Shown: positions 17,746 through 26,740 of the stretch, piece after piece | Layout: each line of letters opens with the position of its first letter | Numbering within the stretch: the stretch's first letter is position 1 | Assembly: GCA_017355425.1 (NCBI GenBank) | Contig: CP070233.1 | Span: 3,327,501 to 3,391,500, forward strand | Length of the DNA: 64,000 bases | Origin: Dolichospermum sp. DET69 | GTDB taxonomy: Bacteria > Cyanobacteriota > Cyanobacteriia > Cyanobacteriales > Nostocaceae | Direction: 5' to 3' | Made by a program: the position numbers and the translations under genes | The notes under the pieces: generated by a model | Database searches by the model: none | What the model saw: the letters and a program-made list of their open reading frames with translations, nothing else | Told to the model about the DNA's origin: nothing

Positions 17746-19196
17746 GAGCAAGGCAAAGCTTGCTTCTTAATTGGTACAAACATAGCCCCAAAGCTATTAC
17801 ATTCAGTAAGGACAACATGAACTGGTTGGGAAGTATCTTCTTTCCTATCTCCAACCTTATCAAAAGAAATAGTTCCTGAAGCTCCTTCCTTTACTTCTAA
17901 ACTGTTTAATTGTTTCTGTATATTCAATCTTTGTTTTTCCCAGGAATCAATTGGAGACAATTTTTCTAGAACTTTTGTTAAAACCAAAGTACCATCATAG
18001 GACATAGCAGTTTGAATATTTATATAACCTGTTCCCCACAGTTGTTTAGCTCTGTCAATAACTTTTTGATTAGGACTAGTTAAAGGATGCCAATAAATAA
18101 CTAACAAAAGTTTTTTGACGATATTTTTTCTATTGAGTATTTCAGTCCTATACAGAACCGAAAGTCCTCCCATTGGCAGTTGATCTTGATTTACATCAAT
18201 CAAGCTTAAAGTATTCTTGATACTGTTGGGATTAACTCGACCATCAGGAATAAAGATAAGTGCCTTAGCTCCTTGCTGTTTAACTTCATTCAAAGTACTA
18301 AAAGCAGTAAAATCAGGAACAGATACATCTTTGTCAATTATCCTATTTACACCCAATTGGTTACGTATCTCTTCAAAAGCAGACTTACTATAAGTGCTGC
18401 TTGGAGTGTAAAAAATAGCTACTTTTTCTCCATTAGTTAATTTTGCTAATTTTAATTGCTTAATTAACTCAGGGATCTCAACCTTAACACTAGGGGTAAT
18501 CCGAAATAAGAAATTTTCTGGATATTTCTGACCATTTAAAATACTTTCTCGGCTAGCGGTAGCAGGAGCAATAACAACAACTTTTTTTCGTTGATAAATA
18601 GGTAAAGCTTCTTTAGTAAGTTCAGATGTATAATGTCCAAATACTGCTACTATATCATCTTTAGAGAGGAGATTTTCAGCTAATTTAGGCACTGTATCGG
18701 GGTTATTATCATCGTTAACAATGATAACTTTTAACCCTGGATGTGCAGTATTTTTGTTAAAATCTTCTTGAATTTGTGCTGCACCTCTTAACAAAGCTTT
18801 TGCTGTGCCTTGATCATCCTGCTTGATAGGAACAATAACAGCAATAGTGTAACTTTTTCGGTGTTCTTGCATTAATTTGGCATTATTCAGATAAATCAAA
18901 ATTTCCGGGTTATTTTGATTTTTCTTTCTCTTTTGAGTGAAAAAATTAACAGATTGTACAAATTGACCTGGTTGAAAATATGAATCTTTATCTTTTGGAA
19001 AAAGACTTTCTTCTCCACAGGATATATTGTCATTTAACTCAGGTTTTTCACACCAATTGTTAGAAATATTTACTAAGGTCAATAACCACTTGATAAATTT
19101 TATTTCTGGATCAATAAACCAATATCCCCAAGCGACAAAACCGATGATAAAAATAAACATTGACATTTTGTGGATTTTTTTGCGAAACCTTTTCAT
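17700..19196 (-). CDS. Membrane-anchored ABC-type periplasmic substrate-binding protein
   Basis: A 498-residue protein with one N-terminal membrane segment (about residues 12-30, MSMFIFIIGFVAWGYWFI) and a type-1 periplasmic-binding (Leu/Ile/Val-binding-like, Peripla_BP_6) domain at about 110-470: IAVIVPIKQDDQGTAKALLR, KVIIVNDDNNPDTVPKLAEN, VAVFGHYTSELTKEALPIYQ and VAIFYTPSSTYSKSAFEEIR. There are no permease or ATPase genes nearby, so it is more likely a sensor than a transporter part. The last about 18 codons (from around ALPCSEV to the stop) are supplied by the MITE fragment at 17660-17745, so the original C-terminus has been replaced. It starts 31 bases after the STAND gene stop. Confidence 0.82.
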   Translation of the reverse strand: MKRFRKKIHKMSMFIFIIGFVAWGYWFIDPEIKFIKWLLTLVNISNNWCEKPELNDNISCGEESLFPKDKDSYFQPGQFVQSVNFFTQKRKKNQNNPEILIYLNNAKLMQEHRKSYTIAVIVPIKQDDQGTAKALLRGAAQIQEDFNKNTAHPGLKVIIVNDDNNPDTVPKLAENLLSKDDIVAVFGHYTSELTKEALPIYQRKKVVVIAPATASRESILNGQKYPENFLFRITPSVKVEIPELIKQLKLAKLTNGEKVAIFYTPSSTYSKSAFEEIRNQLGVNRIIDKDVSVPDFTAFSTLNEVKQQGAKALIFIPDGRVNPNSIKNTLSLIDVNQDQLPMGGLSVLYRTEILNRKNIVKKLLLVIYWHPLTSPNQKVIDRAKQLWGTGYINIQTAMSYDGTLVLTKVLEKLSPIDSWEKQRLNIQKQLNSLEVKEGASGTISFDKVGDRKEDTSQPVHVVLTECNSFGAMFVPIKKQALPCSEVQEPHPQPPPRKR

Positions 19197-19227
19197 GTAA
19201 ATAAACCTAAAAAATAAGTAAATGTAT

Positions 19228-20526
19228 TTATTGATAACGATTTCTAATATACTTGTAAATTAAAGGATAGGAAATCCAGAAAGTTACGAATTTTTCTTGA
19301 TTATTTTGGGAAATTAAACCAATTTTCCATAGTTTTTCTAGAGCTTTCCTAATGTTTAATTTGGAAATAGACAGAAAAAATTCATAAATTTCAAGTAGTG
19401 ATATTGGCTCTTGTTCATGGGATAATTTTTGCATAATATTGATGTCTAAGTTTGATAAATAAGAAAATTGTTTATCCAATAAATCATTCATTGCATCACC
19501 TATAAATAATGTTCCTTCGAGAAAATCAGCAATATTACCGTTATGCCAATTTTGAATAGTTGTAGCAGCAGATTGTAAAGCTAATGGATGTCCTTTGTAT
19601 TGTTTAATTAGTGTTTTTATGCTGCTATTTGTAAAATCTTTAAATTGAAAATTCTTCAATAGCTCTCCACAATCTTGATTATTTAAACCTTCTAATAGAA
19701 ATTCTTTAACTCTAGAATTATTAACAAATGAATTCATTTGTTCAGGTATTATTGAACTATTAAATATTAAGCAACTTTGATGTTGTTGTTCGACAATGGC
19801 TTTTAAAAGTCTTTCATACTTAGTATACTGCTCTACGGATATTTCATTAGTGTCCGTCAATTTTTGCCATTGATCAAATATTAGTAAGCAACGATGGTTT
19901 TGTAAAAAATTAATTAATCTCATTATTCTTGGAGAGATATTCCTATTTTCTGTATTGTCAGCTAAAAAATAGGATTCCATATCAGTGAAAAAGTCTTCGA
20001 CAAAAGGTGCATATTCCAGATTCTTCCAGAACACATATTCAAACTTATCTTTAACCTTTTCAACAAACTTTATTGATAGTTGAGTTTTACCAATCCCCCC
20101 TAATCCAAAAACTCCTATCAAAGCAGATTTGTCTTCAATTATCCATTTTTCTAATTGAGATAATTCTTGTTCACGTCCATAAAAATCTTTAGGAACTGGT
20201 TGTTCTCGCAAATCTATATGTAATAAATGGTTATTTGTTAGCTGGTCAATTTTTTGACTATTTTGTTCTAAAAGTCGTGTAATAACTATTTTGCAATTAG
20301 GTTTTGTAACTTTTCTATCTGTGACTTCAGAGAGGTATTTGAATAAATCAGGTCCCGTATTATTTTTAATGGTGTCAACAGCGTAACCTAGATTCATATT
20401 GGCATAGCTGATATTTTGCAATGAATATTCTAAAATCGCTTCTTGACAATCATTTAAAGTCCAATCTATTCCTTTCTCACGCTTTATCCAATCTTTTAAT
20501 CTTCTGATTATCTCTTTCGCATCCAT
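19228..20526 (-). CDS. STAND (NB-ARC-type) NTPase with N-terminal helical effector/adaptor domain
   Basis: A 432-residue protein. Residues 1-90 are a helical domain of the kind fused to cyanobacterial NB-ARC proteins (DWTLNDCQEAILEYSLQNIS). FYGREQELSQLEKWI leads into the NTPase, with Walker A GLGGIGKT (141-148) and a Walker B-like CLLIFDQW, followed by GHPLALQSAATTIQNW (the NB-ARC GLPLA-type motif) and a winged-helix region. There are no C-terminal WD40 or TPR sensor repeats, so the sensor may be the separately encoded binding protein downstream. STAND proteins act as stress, phage or cell-death switches; the role here is inferred only. Confidence 0.8.
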   Translation of the reverse strand: MDAKEIIRRLKDWIKREKGIDWTLNDCQEAILEYSLQNISYANMNLGYAVDTIKNNTGPDLFKYLSEVTDRKVTKPNCKIVITRLLEQNSQKIDQLTNNHLLHIDLREQPVPKDFYGREQELSQLEKWIIEDKSALIGVFGLGGIGKTQLSIKFVEKVKDKFEYVFWKNLEYAPFVEDFFTDMESYFLADNTENRNISPRIMRLINFLQNHRCLLIFDQWQKLTDTNEISVEQYTKYERLLKAIVEQQHQSCLIFNSSIIPEQMNSFVNNSRVKEFLLEGLNNQDCGELLKNFQFKDFTNSSIKTLIKQYKGHPLALQSAATTIQNWHNGNIADFLEGTLFIGDAMNDLLDKQFSYLSNLDINIMQKLSHEQEPISLLEIYEFFLSISKLNIRKALEKLWKIGLISQNNQEKFVTFWISYPLIYKYIRNRYQ

Positions 20527-20694
20527 AGTCTAGTTCTCTTCTAATATCGTTTTTTGGATTGTATCTTAATTTGTTACAACTTTCTGAACTTTATTAGTTT
20601 TTATTACTTAAAATACTGATTAACAATTAGTATTTACAATTACATTAGCTTCAAAGATACTTAGTTGTAGAAAGAGAAAAACGAGGTTGACAAC

Positions 20695-20889
20695 ATGACT
20701 AACCAAAATTTATCCGCAACTAAAATTCATACTTCAGTAATTTCTCTAGCAGAAGTTACAAGTATTTCTAAACACCACAATACCATCTATGATTTTATGC
20801 CCCTACAATCACTGTCCGTAAAAAATATATTATTTACATATAGTTATCAGGGAGGGGATAACGAAGATCCCATTGTTCCTCCTAATTAA
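20695..20889 (+). CDS. 64-residue peptide of unknown function, divergent from the STAND operon
   Basis: This small gene has an RBS-like GAGG about 9 bases before its ATG and is transcribed away from the STAND gene. The peptide has a polar N-terminal half and ends with YSYQGGDNEDPIVPPN. The GG followed by a short proline-containing tail recalls double-glycine peptide precursors, but there is no peptidase transporter or modifying enzyme nearby, so this is only a resemblance. It could be a ligand or regulator of the adjacent system, or chance. I do not recognise a family. Confidence 0.45.
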   Translation: MTNQNLSATKIHTSVISLAEVTSISKHHNTIYDFMPLQSLSVKNILFTYSYQGGDNEDPIVPPN

Positions 20890-20920
20890 TGCTAATTCTC
20901 TATGAGGTTGCCCCAAATAA

Positions 20921-20962
20921 ATGTAGAGCCGAGAATCCCTACTAATAAAACGTCTCTACAAC
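20921..20962. repeat. Partial copy of MITE family C core
   Basis: ATGTAGAGCCGAGAATCCCT is shared exactly with the copy at 7234-7335 and CGTCTCTACAA resembles both family C copies. It stops where the IS element begins. Confidence 0.45.
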
Positions 20963-22415
20963 CAATACCTTAGCCAAATTACGAGGGTTCAACGGCTGTA
21001 GAAGCATTGTGAATACGACCAAGAGAGGTAAGCTTGGCAAAAATCTGGGCTAATAAAATAGGCTCTGGTTGTTCGGGAAGCATTTTTAACATTTCACGAA
21101 CATATCGAAAACCACGATAGTAAGCCTTCAAATCAACAATGCCAGAACCAGGATTATCTTGACGGAACTGAGCTAAAAGATAATGGGATAAGTTGACCAT
21201 GAAAAAAGAAAGATTAGCCGCATTAGTCACCGTAATTTGACTCCGATTCATAAAATCTTCTAACCCCCAAAATTGCTTGGCATCACGAAAATTAAACTCG
21301 ATTTGAAAGCGCAGTTTGTAGTAGTCGATTATCTTCTCATAAGACAAATCTAGGTCACTAGAAAATAGAATTACATGACTACGAGCATTGGTATTGATAT
21401 TGGTTTTCACCAAGATAACTACATTTAGAGGTTGAGCGAATTCTTTATGAAGTAGAGTAGATTGATAAATATCAGTTTTGATATCTTCTTCAAGACTACT
21501 TTGACGCAAATATGCCCCAGGAATATTACGCCAGTCCAACTTCTCTCCGTATTTACGACGTGAACGATGATTAGGGTCAGGATTGTGGTAAGGTATATAT
21601 AACGCTGAATCGTGGCGTAACTTGGAAATTATGTGCAAGTTAACCTGGTTTGCCATCTGTAAGGCATTTTTGTTACCAAAATGACCATCTAACGCTAAGT
21701 AAGTGAGGGGAATAAAGTTAGCTATTAACTTGAATAGCTCATTAATCATCTTCTTAATTCGTAGTAATTCAGATGTGAAAATCACCTCTTTTTTGTTTTT
21801 ATTCTTACTCCCTTTTGGTCGTCCTCTTCCTCGTTTCTCTTGCGGTTTTATTTCTGGGCTTGGTGATACACTAATTTTTTCTAAATCGCTCTTGATTACC
21901 TGTTCTATCTGAATTGGAAATGAGTGTCTTTGTTGAACACTTACTAATGATAAAGTAAAAAAAGATAGTCCAGATATTGGTTTGCTTATTAGACTGGAAA
22001 AGAACCTATCTAATCCATATGTTTTTTTCCCGGCTTTGCTTATTACTACCTCATCTCCTGCCAACAGATAAACATCATTTGGACAAAACAAATGCCGCCG
22101 AAAAAATACCCAAAACACTGTCGTCCAGGGTATGACTGTCTGAAAAAATCTCATCACTGTCCGATAGCTACCACCCACACCTGCCCAACGCGAGATTCCC
22201 AACATTGTGACTCGTCCGCTCATTGCTAACATCGCCATGATGATCCGGCTCAACTGCCGTATTGTCGTCACTTAAATTTGCTGGTAGCAGGCACTGCAAT
22301 AATGTTAGGATGTCGAACATGGGCTGTGTGTGGCTTTTGAGTTGTTGTTTTGGAAGACTATAACTCTACTACATCAGCCCTCTCTCTTCATACTCTTTTT
22401 TTGGCTAAGGTATTG
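20963..22415 (-). mobile_element. Complete DDE insertion sequence (IS4/IS701 group)
   Basis: The 16-bp perfect terminal inverted repeats CAATACCTTAGCCAAA (20963-20978) and TTTGGCTAAGGTATTG (22400-22415) bound a single transposase gene; the element is 1453 bp. No clear target duplication is visible. It lies at the trailer end of the CRISPR array. Confidence 0.8.
20979..22271 (-). CDS. DDE transposase, IS4/IS701-like
   Basis: 430 residues with a GTG start. The DDE triad is readable in context: LLAGDEVVISKAGKKTYGLD (first Asp), LTYLALDGHFGNKNAL (second Asp) and YYKLRFQIEFNFRDAKQFWG (Glu in the YREK-like motif). A basic linker RGRGRPKGSKNKNKK is inserted mid-protein. The frame is intact and the element's ends match, so it may be active. 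Exact IS family (IS4 versus IS701) needs a database search. Confidence 0.85.
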   Translation of the reverse strand: MTTIRQLSRIIMAMLAMSGRVTMLGISRWAGVGGSYRTVMRFFQTVIPWTTVFWVFFRRHLFCPNDVYLLAGDEVVISKAGKKTYGLDRFFSSLISKPISGLSFFTLSLVSVQQRHSFPIQIEQVIKSDLEKISVSPSPEIKPQEKRGRGRPKGSKNKNKKEVIFTSELLRIKKMINELFKLIANFIPLTYLALDGHFGNKNALQMANQVNLHIISKLRHDSALYIPYHNPDPNHRSRRKYGEKLDWRNIPGAYLRQSSLEEDIKTDIYQSTLLHKEFAQPLNVVILVKTNINTNARSHVILFSSDLDLSYEKIIDYYKLRFQIEFNFRDAKQFWGLEDFMNRSQITVTNAANLSFFMVNLSHYLLAQFRQDNPGSGIVDLKAYYRGFRYVREMLKMLPEQPEPILLAQIFAKLTSLGRIHNASTAVEPS

Positions 22416-22421
22416 AAGTAA

Positions 22422-22527
22422 TATAGCGATTATCATTCGGATGTAATAAAATCAATGCCCTGAAAATCTTTATCCTAAAGGTTTTGCAATTTAATGACTG
22501 TATCTCATCTAAGTACATACCACTATA
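22422..22527. mobile_element. MITE-like element, family A copy 3
   Basis: It begins TATAGCGATTATCATTCGG and ends GTACATACCACTATA. In reverse it shares GAGATACAGTCATTAAATT with the copy at 17549-17650. It lies between the IS element and the CRISPR array; no gene is visible in 22272-22558. Confidence 0.65.
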
Positions 22528-22558
22528 ACTTATAGTAACGTGAATCAGATTATTTGTC

Positions 22559-23605
22559 GTTTCAATCCCTAATAGGAAGTAAGTGAAATTGCAATTTGTT
22601 CTACAGTGATTTCCGAGAGTTCAGAAATGTTTCAATCCCTAATAGGGAGTAAGTAAAATTGCAATGTGGTTTTTGTAAATACATGAAACCTACTGAACCG
22701 TTTCAATCCCTAATAGGGAGTAAGTAAAATTGCAATTTTCCGGGACATCTAAAATCACCGCTGAAATTGTGCAGTTTCAATCCCTAATAGGGAGTAAGTA
22801 AAATTGCAATTGTACAATTCCTGGTTTTATCAGATATGGAACTTGTTTCAATCCCTAATAGGGAGTAAGTAAAATTGCAATGTTCCGTTGATTTTTACCC
22901 ATGTTTCAGGGGGACTCTTTGTTTCAATCCCTAATAGGGAGTAAGTAAAATTGCAATTAGTTTCATCGCTCAAGTGATTATCATAGTTACGAGAAGTTTC
23001 AATCCCTAATAGGGAGTAAGTAAAATTGCAATCTGGAATATCGCCCTGAGAAATATGCCCAAATCGAGTTTCAATCCCTAATAGGGAGTAAGTAAAATTG
23101 CAATTTTTTAAAAATTCCTAAATTAATTTAAACAAAAGTTTCAATCCCTAATAGGGAGTAAGTAAAATTGCAATTTTATTAGCTGCGCCTGTGTTCCAAT
23201 TTGTTTTAGTTTCAATCCCTAATAGGGAGTAAGTAAAATTGCAATGAGCTTGTAGCCTTTGGATTTGCAATGGTATTCAGCGTTTCAATCCCTAATAGGG
23301 AGTAAGTAAAATTGCAATTTCAGCAGGTGCAGAACAACGGAAGTGGGAAGAATCTGTTTCAATCCCTAATAGGGAGTAAGTAAAATTGCAATATTTTGAT
23401 AACTATATGCAGCAGTTGACTATTGAGCGTTTCAATCCCTAATAGGGAGTAAGTAAAATTGCAATCTGATTTCTTCGGGTTCTTCAGTGAATACAGGTGT
23501 TTCAATCCCTAATAGGGAGTAAGTAAAATTGCAATGGAGAGGGGCTGCTTTCCTTGTTTCTACAATATGTTTCAATCCCTAATAGGGAGTAAGTAAAATT
23601 GCAAT
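22559..23605 (-). CRISPR. Type I-D CRISPR array, 15 repeats and 14 spacers
   Basis: Repeats are 37 bp, on the plus strand GTTTCAATCCCTAATAGGGA then GTAAGTAAAATTGCAAT; spacers are 33-39 bp. Starts: 22559, 22629, 22700, 22774, 22845, 22921, 22996, 23068, 23138, 23209, 23282, 23356, 23429, 23499, 23569. Read on the minus strand each repeat ends GGGATTGAAAC, the usual 8-nt crRNA handle, and contains a CCCTA-T-TAGGG hairpin for Cas6. The degenerate repeat is at 22559 (AGGAAG, GTGAAATT changes), the leader-distal end, so transcription runs right to left from a leader next to cas2. No spacer obviously matches the rest of the window. Confidence 0.97.
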
Positions 23606-23835
23606 CACGGAGTTCTGAAGGACTATCTTTATCGGGTTTTCAAGGTTCAGTTGCGCGGATAATCTTATGATAATCCATTTCAGAAAACGTGTCAAGGATT
23701 AAAATAGCTGAAACCCTTGTTGTGCAAGGTGCGCGAATGGGTGAACTCCATGAACTCCATGAAAAGCTTGTGTAGAGTTGATTGCAGTCATTTTTTTCTC
23801 ATCTGAATTTTTTACACCCACCCATCCGCGCATTA
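23606..23835 (-). promoter_or_regulatory. CRISPR leader region
   Basis: This gene-free 230 bp lies between the first-transcribed repeat and cas2. It contains an inverted pair TGCGCGGAT (near 23652) and ATCCGCGCA (near 23824), and a direct repeat GAACTCCATGAACTCCATGA. The array promoter should lie here, reading leftward. Confidence 0.55.
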
Positions 23836-24108
23836 TTAAGCGAAGAAAATCGTCTGATCACGGGGTTCTTTACCACCAATTCTTTCTATTTTACCAAAAC
23901 AGCAAGCACAAAGGAAGTAAAAGCGAATGCTGTCGGTTTCAGGTTTAATGAGTTTATTAAGACGCGATCGCAATTTAGCATATTGAGTATTAGTTAACTC
24001 ACATTCAAAAATACTATACTGCACCCATTGACCATAGGACTTGAGAATACTATGGATTTTAGTCCGCCGTTTATCCTCAGAAATATCGTAAGAAATAACA
24101 ACATTCAT
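23836..24108 (-). CDS. cas2: CRISPR-associated endoribonuclease Cas2
   Basis: A 90-residue protein starting MNVVISYDISEDKRRTKIHS, the Cas2 ferredoxin-like fold with the conserved Asp after the first strand, then YGQWVQYSIFEC and DSIRFYFLCACC. It forms the Cas1-Cas2 spacer integrase. It was originally about 46 bases downstream of cas1; an ISH3-type element now separates them, so its expression may depend on the element or a local promoter. Confidence 0.93.
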   Translation of the reverse strand: MNVVISYDISEDKRRTKIHSILKSYGQWVQYSIFECELTNTQYAKLRSRLNKLIKPETDSIRFYFLCACCFGKIERIGGKEPRDQTIFFA

Positions 24109-24141
24109 AAATTCTGTGCGAAGTTATACCTTGTTGATGTA

Positions 24142-25686
24142 CAGTAAACCAAAAAGTTTTTCCCAAAAAGCGATTCCTATAAAACACTGATGCTATCATC
24201 AAAAATTCAGTAACATAAGATATTTCATGATTCCCAGTGTTCTAACCAGTAGATATCATATAGATAACAATTACTTATTACTAGCTGGGTAATATTTTCT
24301 TGACGCTAACCGGATGGAATATAAATGCTTTCAACGACTTGATATTTCCTCTGTAGGGCTTGAGATAAAAAGGCTAACATCTGTTTGAGTGTGAAAAGTG
24401 TGCGATAAATTAATCGACTACCTTTCCTTTTACGGCTGATTTTGAGCCATAGTAGATTCACCCAGATATTAACTAGAAGAAAGGATATTCCAATGAATAG
24501 TAATCTCAAAACTGGATTTTTGTTATTCGTCTTAATTCGACAAATATTTTTCAGACGATAACTAGTTTCAATGCCAAATCTTTTTCGATAATCTTGATAG
24601 ATATAATTTAAATTTGTTTTGACCTTATAAGCAACATAAACAAAGTATTGAACTCCATGCTTTTTACGCTTTCCCTTTCTATATTTACAGACAATCCATA
24701 AATCAAATGTGACGAAATCATCTTTATCTCTTGTAATGGTATAGGTAGTTTTATAACTTTTTTTACCCTTAAGAAATTGTTTGATTCCTCCTTTTTTTCC
24801 GGTCTTGATAGCAGGCATAAGAAAGGGAATATCTAATGCCTGTAACCATCTAATGACTGGAGTATTAAAAAATCCCCTATCCAAATAGAGTTTTTTTACA
24901 TTTATTTTGAGGGATTCAAGTTCTGCTAATAAATAAGTAATCAAAGCCACGCTAGTATCTAATTGGCGAACACCCCTTATTGCCAAGGTTACACGCTTGT
25001 TATTACTAATAACATATAAACTGGCATAGGCGTAAAATGAATTAGTACCAGATTTAGCTTCACTTCGATATATGTAGGGTAATTCTGACGGTGTTGGTTT
25101 ACCATAATAACAAATTAAATTTAAATCAATCGCTATTTTCAAACACCCCTTTTTTAAACAATCAAGGAATTCGACTTTTTAATGCTTGATTTATTTGCGC
25201 TTCTAATTCCTCAAAATTATTAATTTTATTGAGATGATATCTAATATCATTAGCTGTCGGAATATTTTTTAACAATTTAGCGGTGTTTTCAATACTATCT
25301 CCACTGCTGGCTGCTTTGACCAGAATCTCGAATAAAGTTTGTTGGTCACAGACTCCTTGCGTTTCAATGGAGAAATTTTCTATTAAACACTGAATAACTT
25401 CATCAAGGGTTTCTGAGTCGGTTAAAACGAGTTCTTCTGTAGACTCGCCCCGCGTGGCTTTTGTTAGAGATGAAACAGTCAATTTTTTCAACCAATATGC
25501 TACACACTACGTTCATCATTTCATATTTTGATCCAGTGCAAATTATTATAACTATTTCTTATGTATTTAGTATTGTATATCACATAAATATCTATGGTAT
25601 TTTGTTGTTGATGCCTGCTTCGTCTGTAGCAATAGCGTTAGCATTCCGTAAAAATCGCTCTTTGGGAAAAACTTTTTGGTTTACTG
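24142..25686 (-). mobile_element. ISH3-family insertion sequence between cas1 and cas2
   Basis: Terminal inverted repeats of about 33 bp (CAGTAAACCAAAAAGTTTTT...GCGATT at 24142-24174 against AATCGCTCTTTGGG...TTTACTG at 25653-25686). A perfect 5-bp target duplication ATGTA flanks it (24137-24141 and 25687-25691). Length is 1545 bp. It landed 8 bp after the cas1 stop. The transposase is frameshifted. Confidence 0.88.
24306..25491 (-). pseudogene. ISH3-family transposase, frameshifted
   Basis: The N-terminal part (25162-25491, 109 residues) ends at a TGA after QALKSRIP. The remainder (24306-25142, about 278 residues) continues in another frame, reading KIAIDLNLICYYG. The sum is close to a full-length enzyme of the family. 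The acidic residues sit in the second part: AIDLNL, LYLDRGFFNTPVI and YRKRFGIETSYRLKN. A one-base insertion near the CCTTGATTG at about 25158-25166 would explain the break. A slippery run of A lies after the stop, so programmed frameshifting looks unlikely. Confidence 0.8.
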
Positions 25687-25699
25687 ATGTAGAGAATTT

Positions 25700-26704
25700 T
25701 TATTTCAGTACCAAAGGGGGATATTTATCAGTTGTTCCCATTAAATACTTGGACAGTAATCTTGCTTGCAATTCAAAAGCTTCTCGATAAGTACATTTAC
25801 GTCCCATTACCGGGTGTTTAAACTCCGATAGTTTTTTCTTTTCATACAAAGTCAAAAAAGTTTTGCGTCCTTCTGGAGTGAGAGAAACAGCACCGCTTAA
25901 CGGTTCAGTTACAAAATCTGCTGGGGTTAATAATTGTTTATTCAAAATAGATAAAACCACGGCATCTACCACTAAAGGGCGAAATTCTTCCATTAAGTCT
26001 AAAGCTAAAGAAGGGCGATTATAGCGATCAAAATGTAGATATCCTAAATATGGATCAAAACCGACAATATTCACAGCACTTTGCACATCATGACGCAATA
26101 AAGAATAACCAAAACTTAACAATGAATTTACCGGATCTGTAGGTGGACGACGGACACGCTTAGTAAAAGAAAATTTAGAATTACGAATCAGACTATCAAA
26201 ACAACCAAAATAAGCAGCACTACCAGAACCTTCTAAACCACGCAAAGAATTGATATTTTCAGTTGAACTAATTGCAGCAATTACCTGTTCAGTGCGAGCA
26301 ATATTTTTAGATAGATCAATATCATTAAATTCACGCTGATAACGCATCAAAGTTTGACGGTAATTTTTTAACTTTCCCCTAACAAAACCTTGAACAGCAT
26401 GAATAGATTGGGGTGTTTCTCCTGCTGCTTGCCATTGTGCTTTGCGAATGAAAATATTACCAGTCATTTCCGGCTCTAAACGTCCTAAATAGTGACCAAT
26501 TTTATTGATAAAAGATAGAGGAATATGACGAGTCATTAACTCATCTACAACAGCCGGCGAAATAGTTGCTCGTCCTAAAACAACTACACCTTCAAGATGA
26601 ATAAATGGAATATCTTGAAGAATTTTCTTTTCAAATTTCACATTAATCCGTTCATCAACCTTACCAATAAAAGCATCATCTTGTGTGATGTAAAGAGTAC
26701 CCAT
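25700..26704 (-). CDS. cas1: CRISPR-associated endonuclease Cas1 (I-D type)
   Basis: A 334-residue Cas1. The metal-binding residues are in LRGLEGSGSAAYFGCF (Glu), LGYLHFDRYNRPSLALDLME (His, Asp) and the following EEFRPLVVDAVVLS (Glu). LLSFGYSLLRHDVQSAV is also family-typical. With Cas2 it integrates new spacers. Its start is 37 bases from the cas4 stop, in a cas6-cas4-cas1-(cas2) group. Confidence 0.96.
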   Translation of the reverse strand: MGTLYITQDDAFIGKVDERINVKFEKKILQDIPFIHLEGVVVLGRATISPAVVDELMTRHIPLSFINKIGHYLGRLEPEMTGNIFIRKAQWQAAGETPQSIHAVQGFVRGKLKNYRQTLMRYQREFNDIDLSKNIARTEQVIAAISSTENINSLRGLEGSGSAAYFGCFDSLIRNSKFSFTKRVRRPPTDPVNSLLSFGYSLLRHDVQSAVNIVGFDPYLGYLHFDRYNRPSLALDLMEEFRPLVVDAVVLSILNKQLLTPADFVTEPLSGAVSLTPEGRKTFLTLYEKKKLSEFKHPVMGRKCTYREAFELQARLLSKYLMGTTDKYPPLVLK

Positions 26705-26740
26705 AATTAATCCTCAAGATAGGTGAGAGTAAAATTTAAT

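Noticed and set aside
22559-23605. Spacer matches to other parts of this window (self-targeting)
   Set aside because: By eye no spacer matches any gene here; a proper search could change this.
25461-25790. A 109-codon plus-strand frame spanning the end of the ISH3 element and cas1
   Set aside because: It crosses the element boundary and runs antisense to cas1; no family resemblance.
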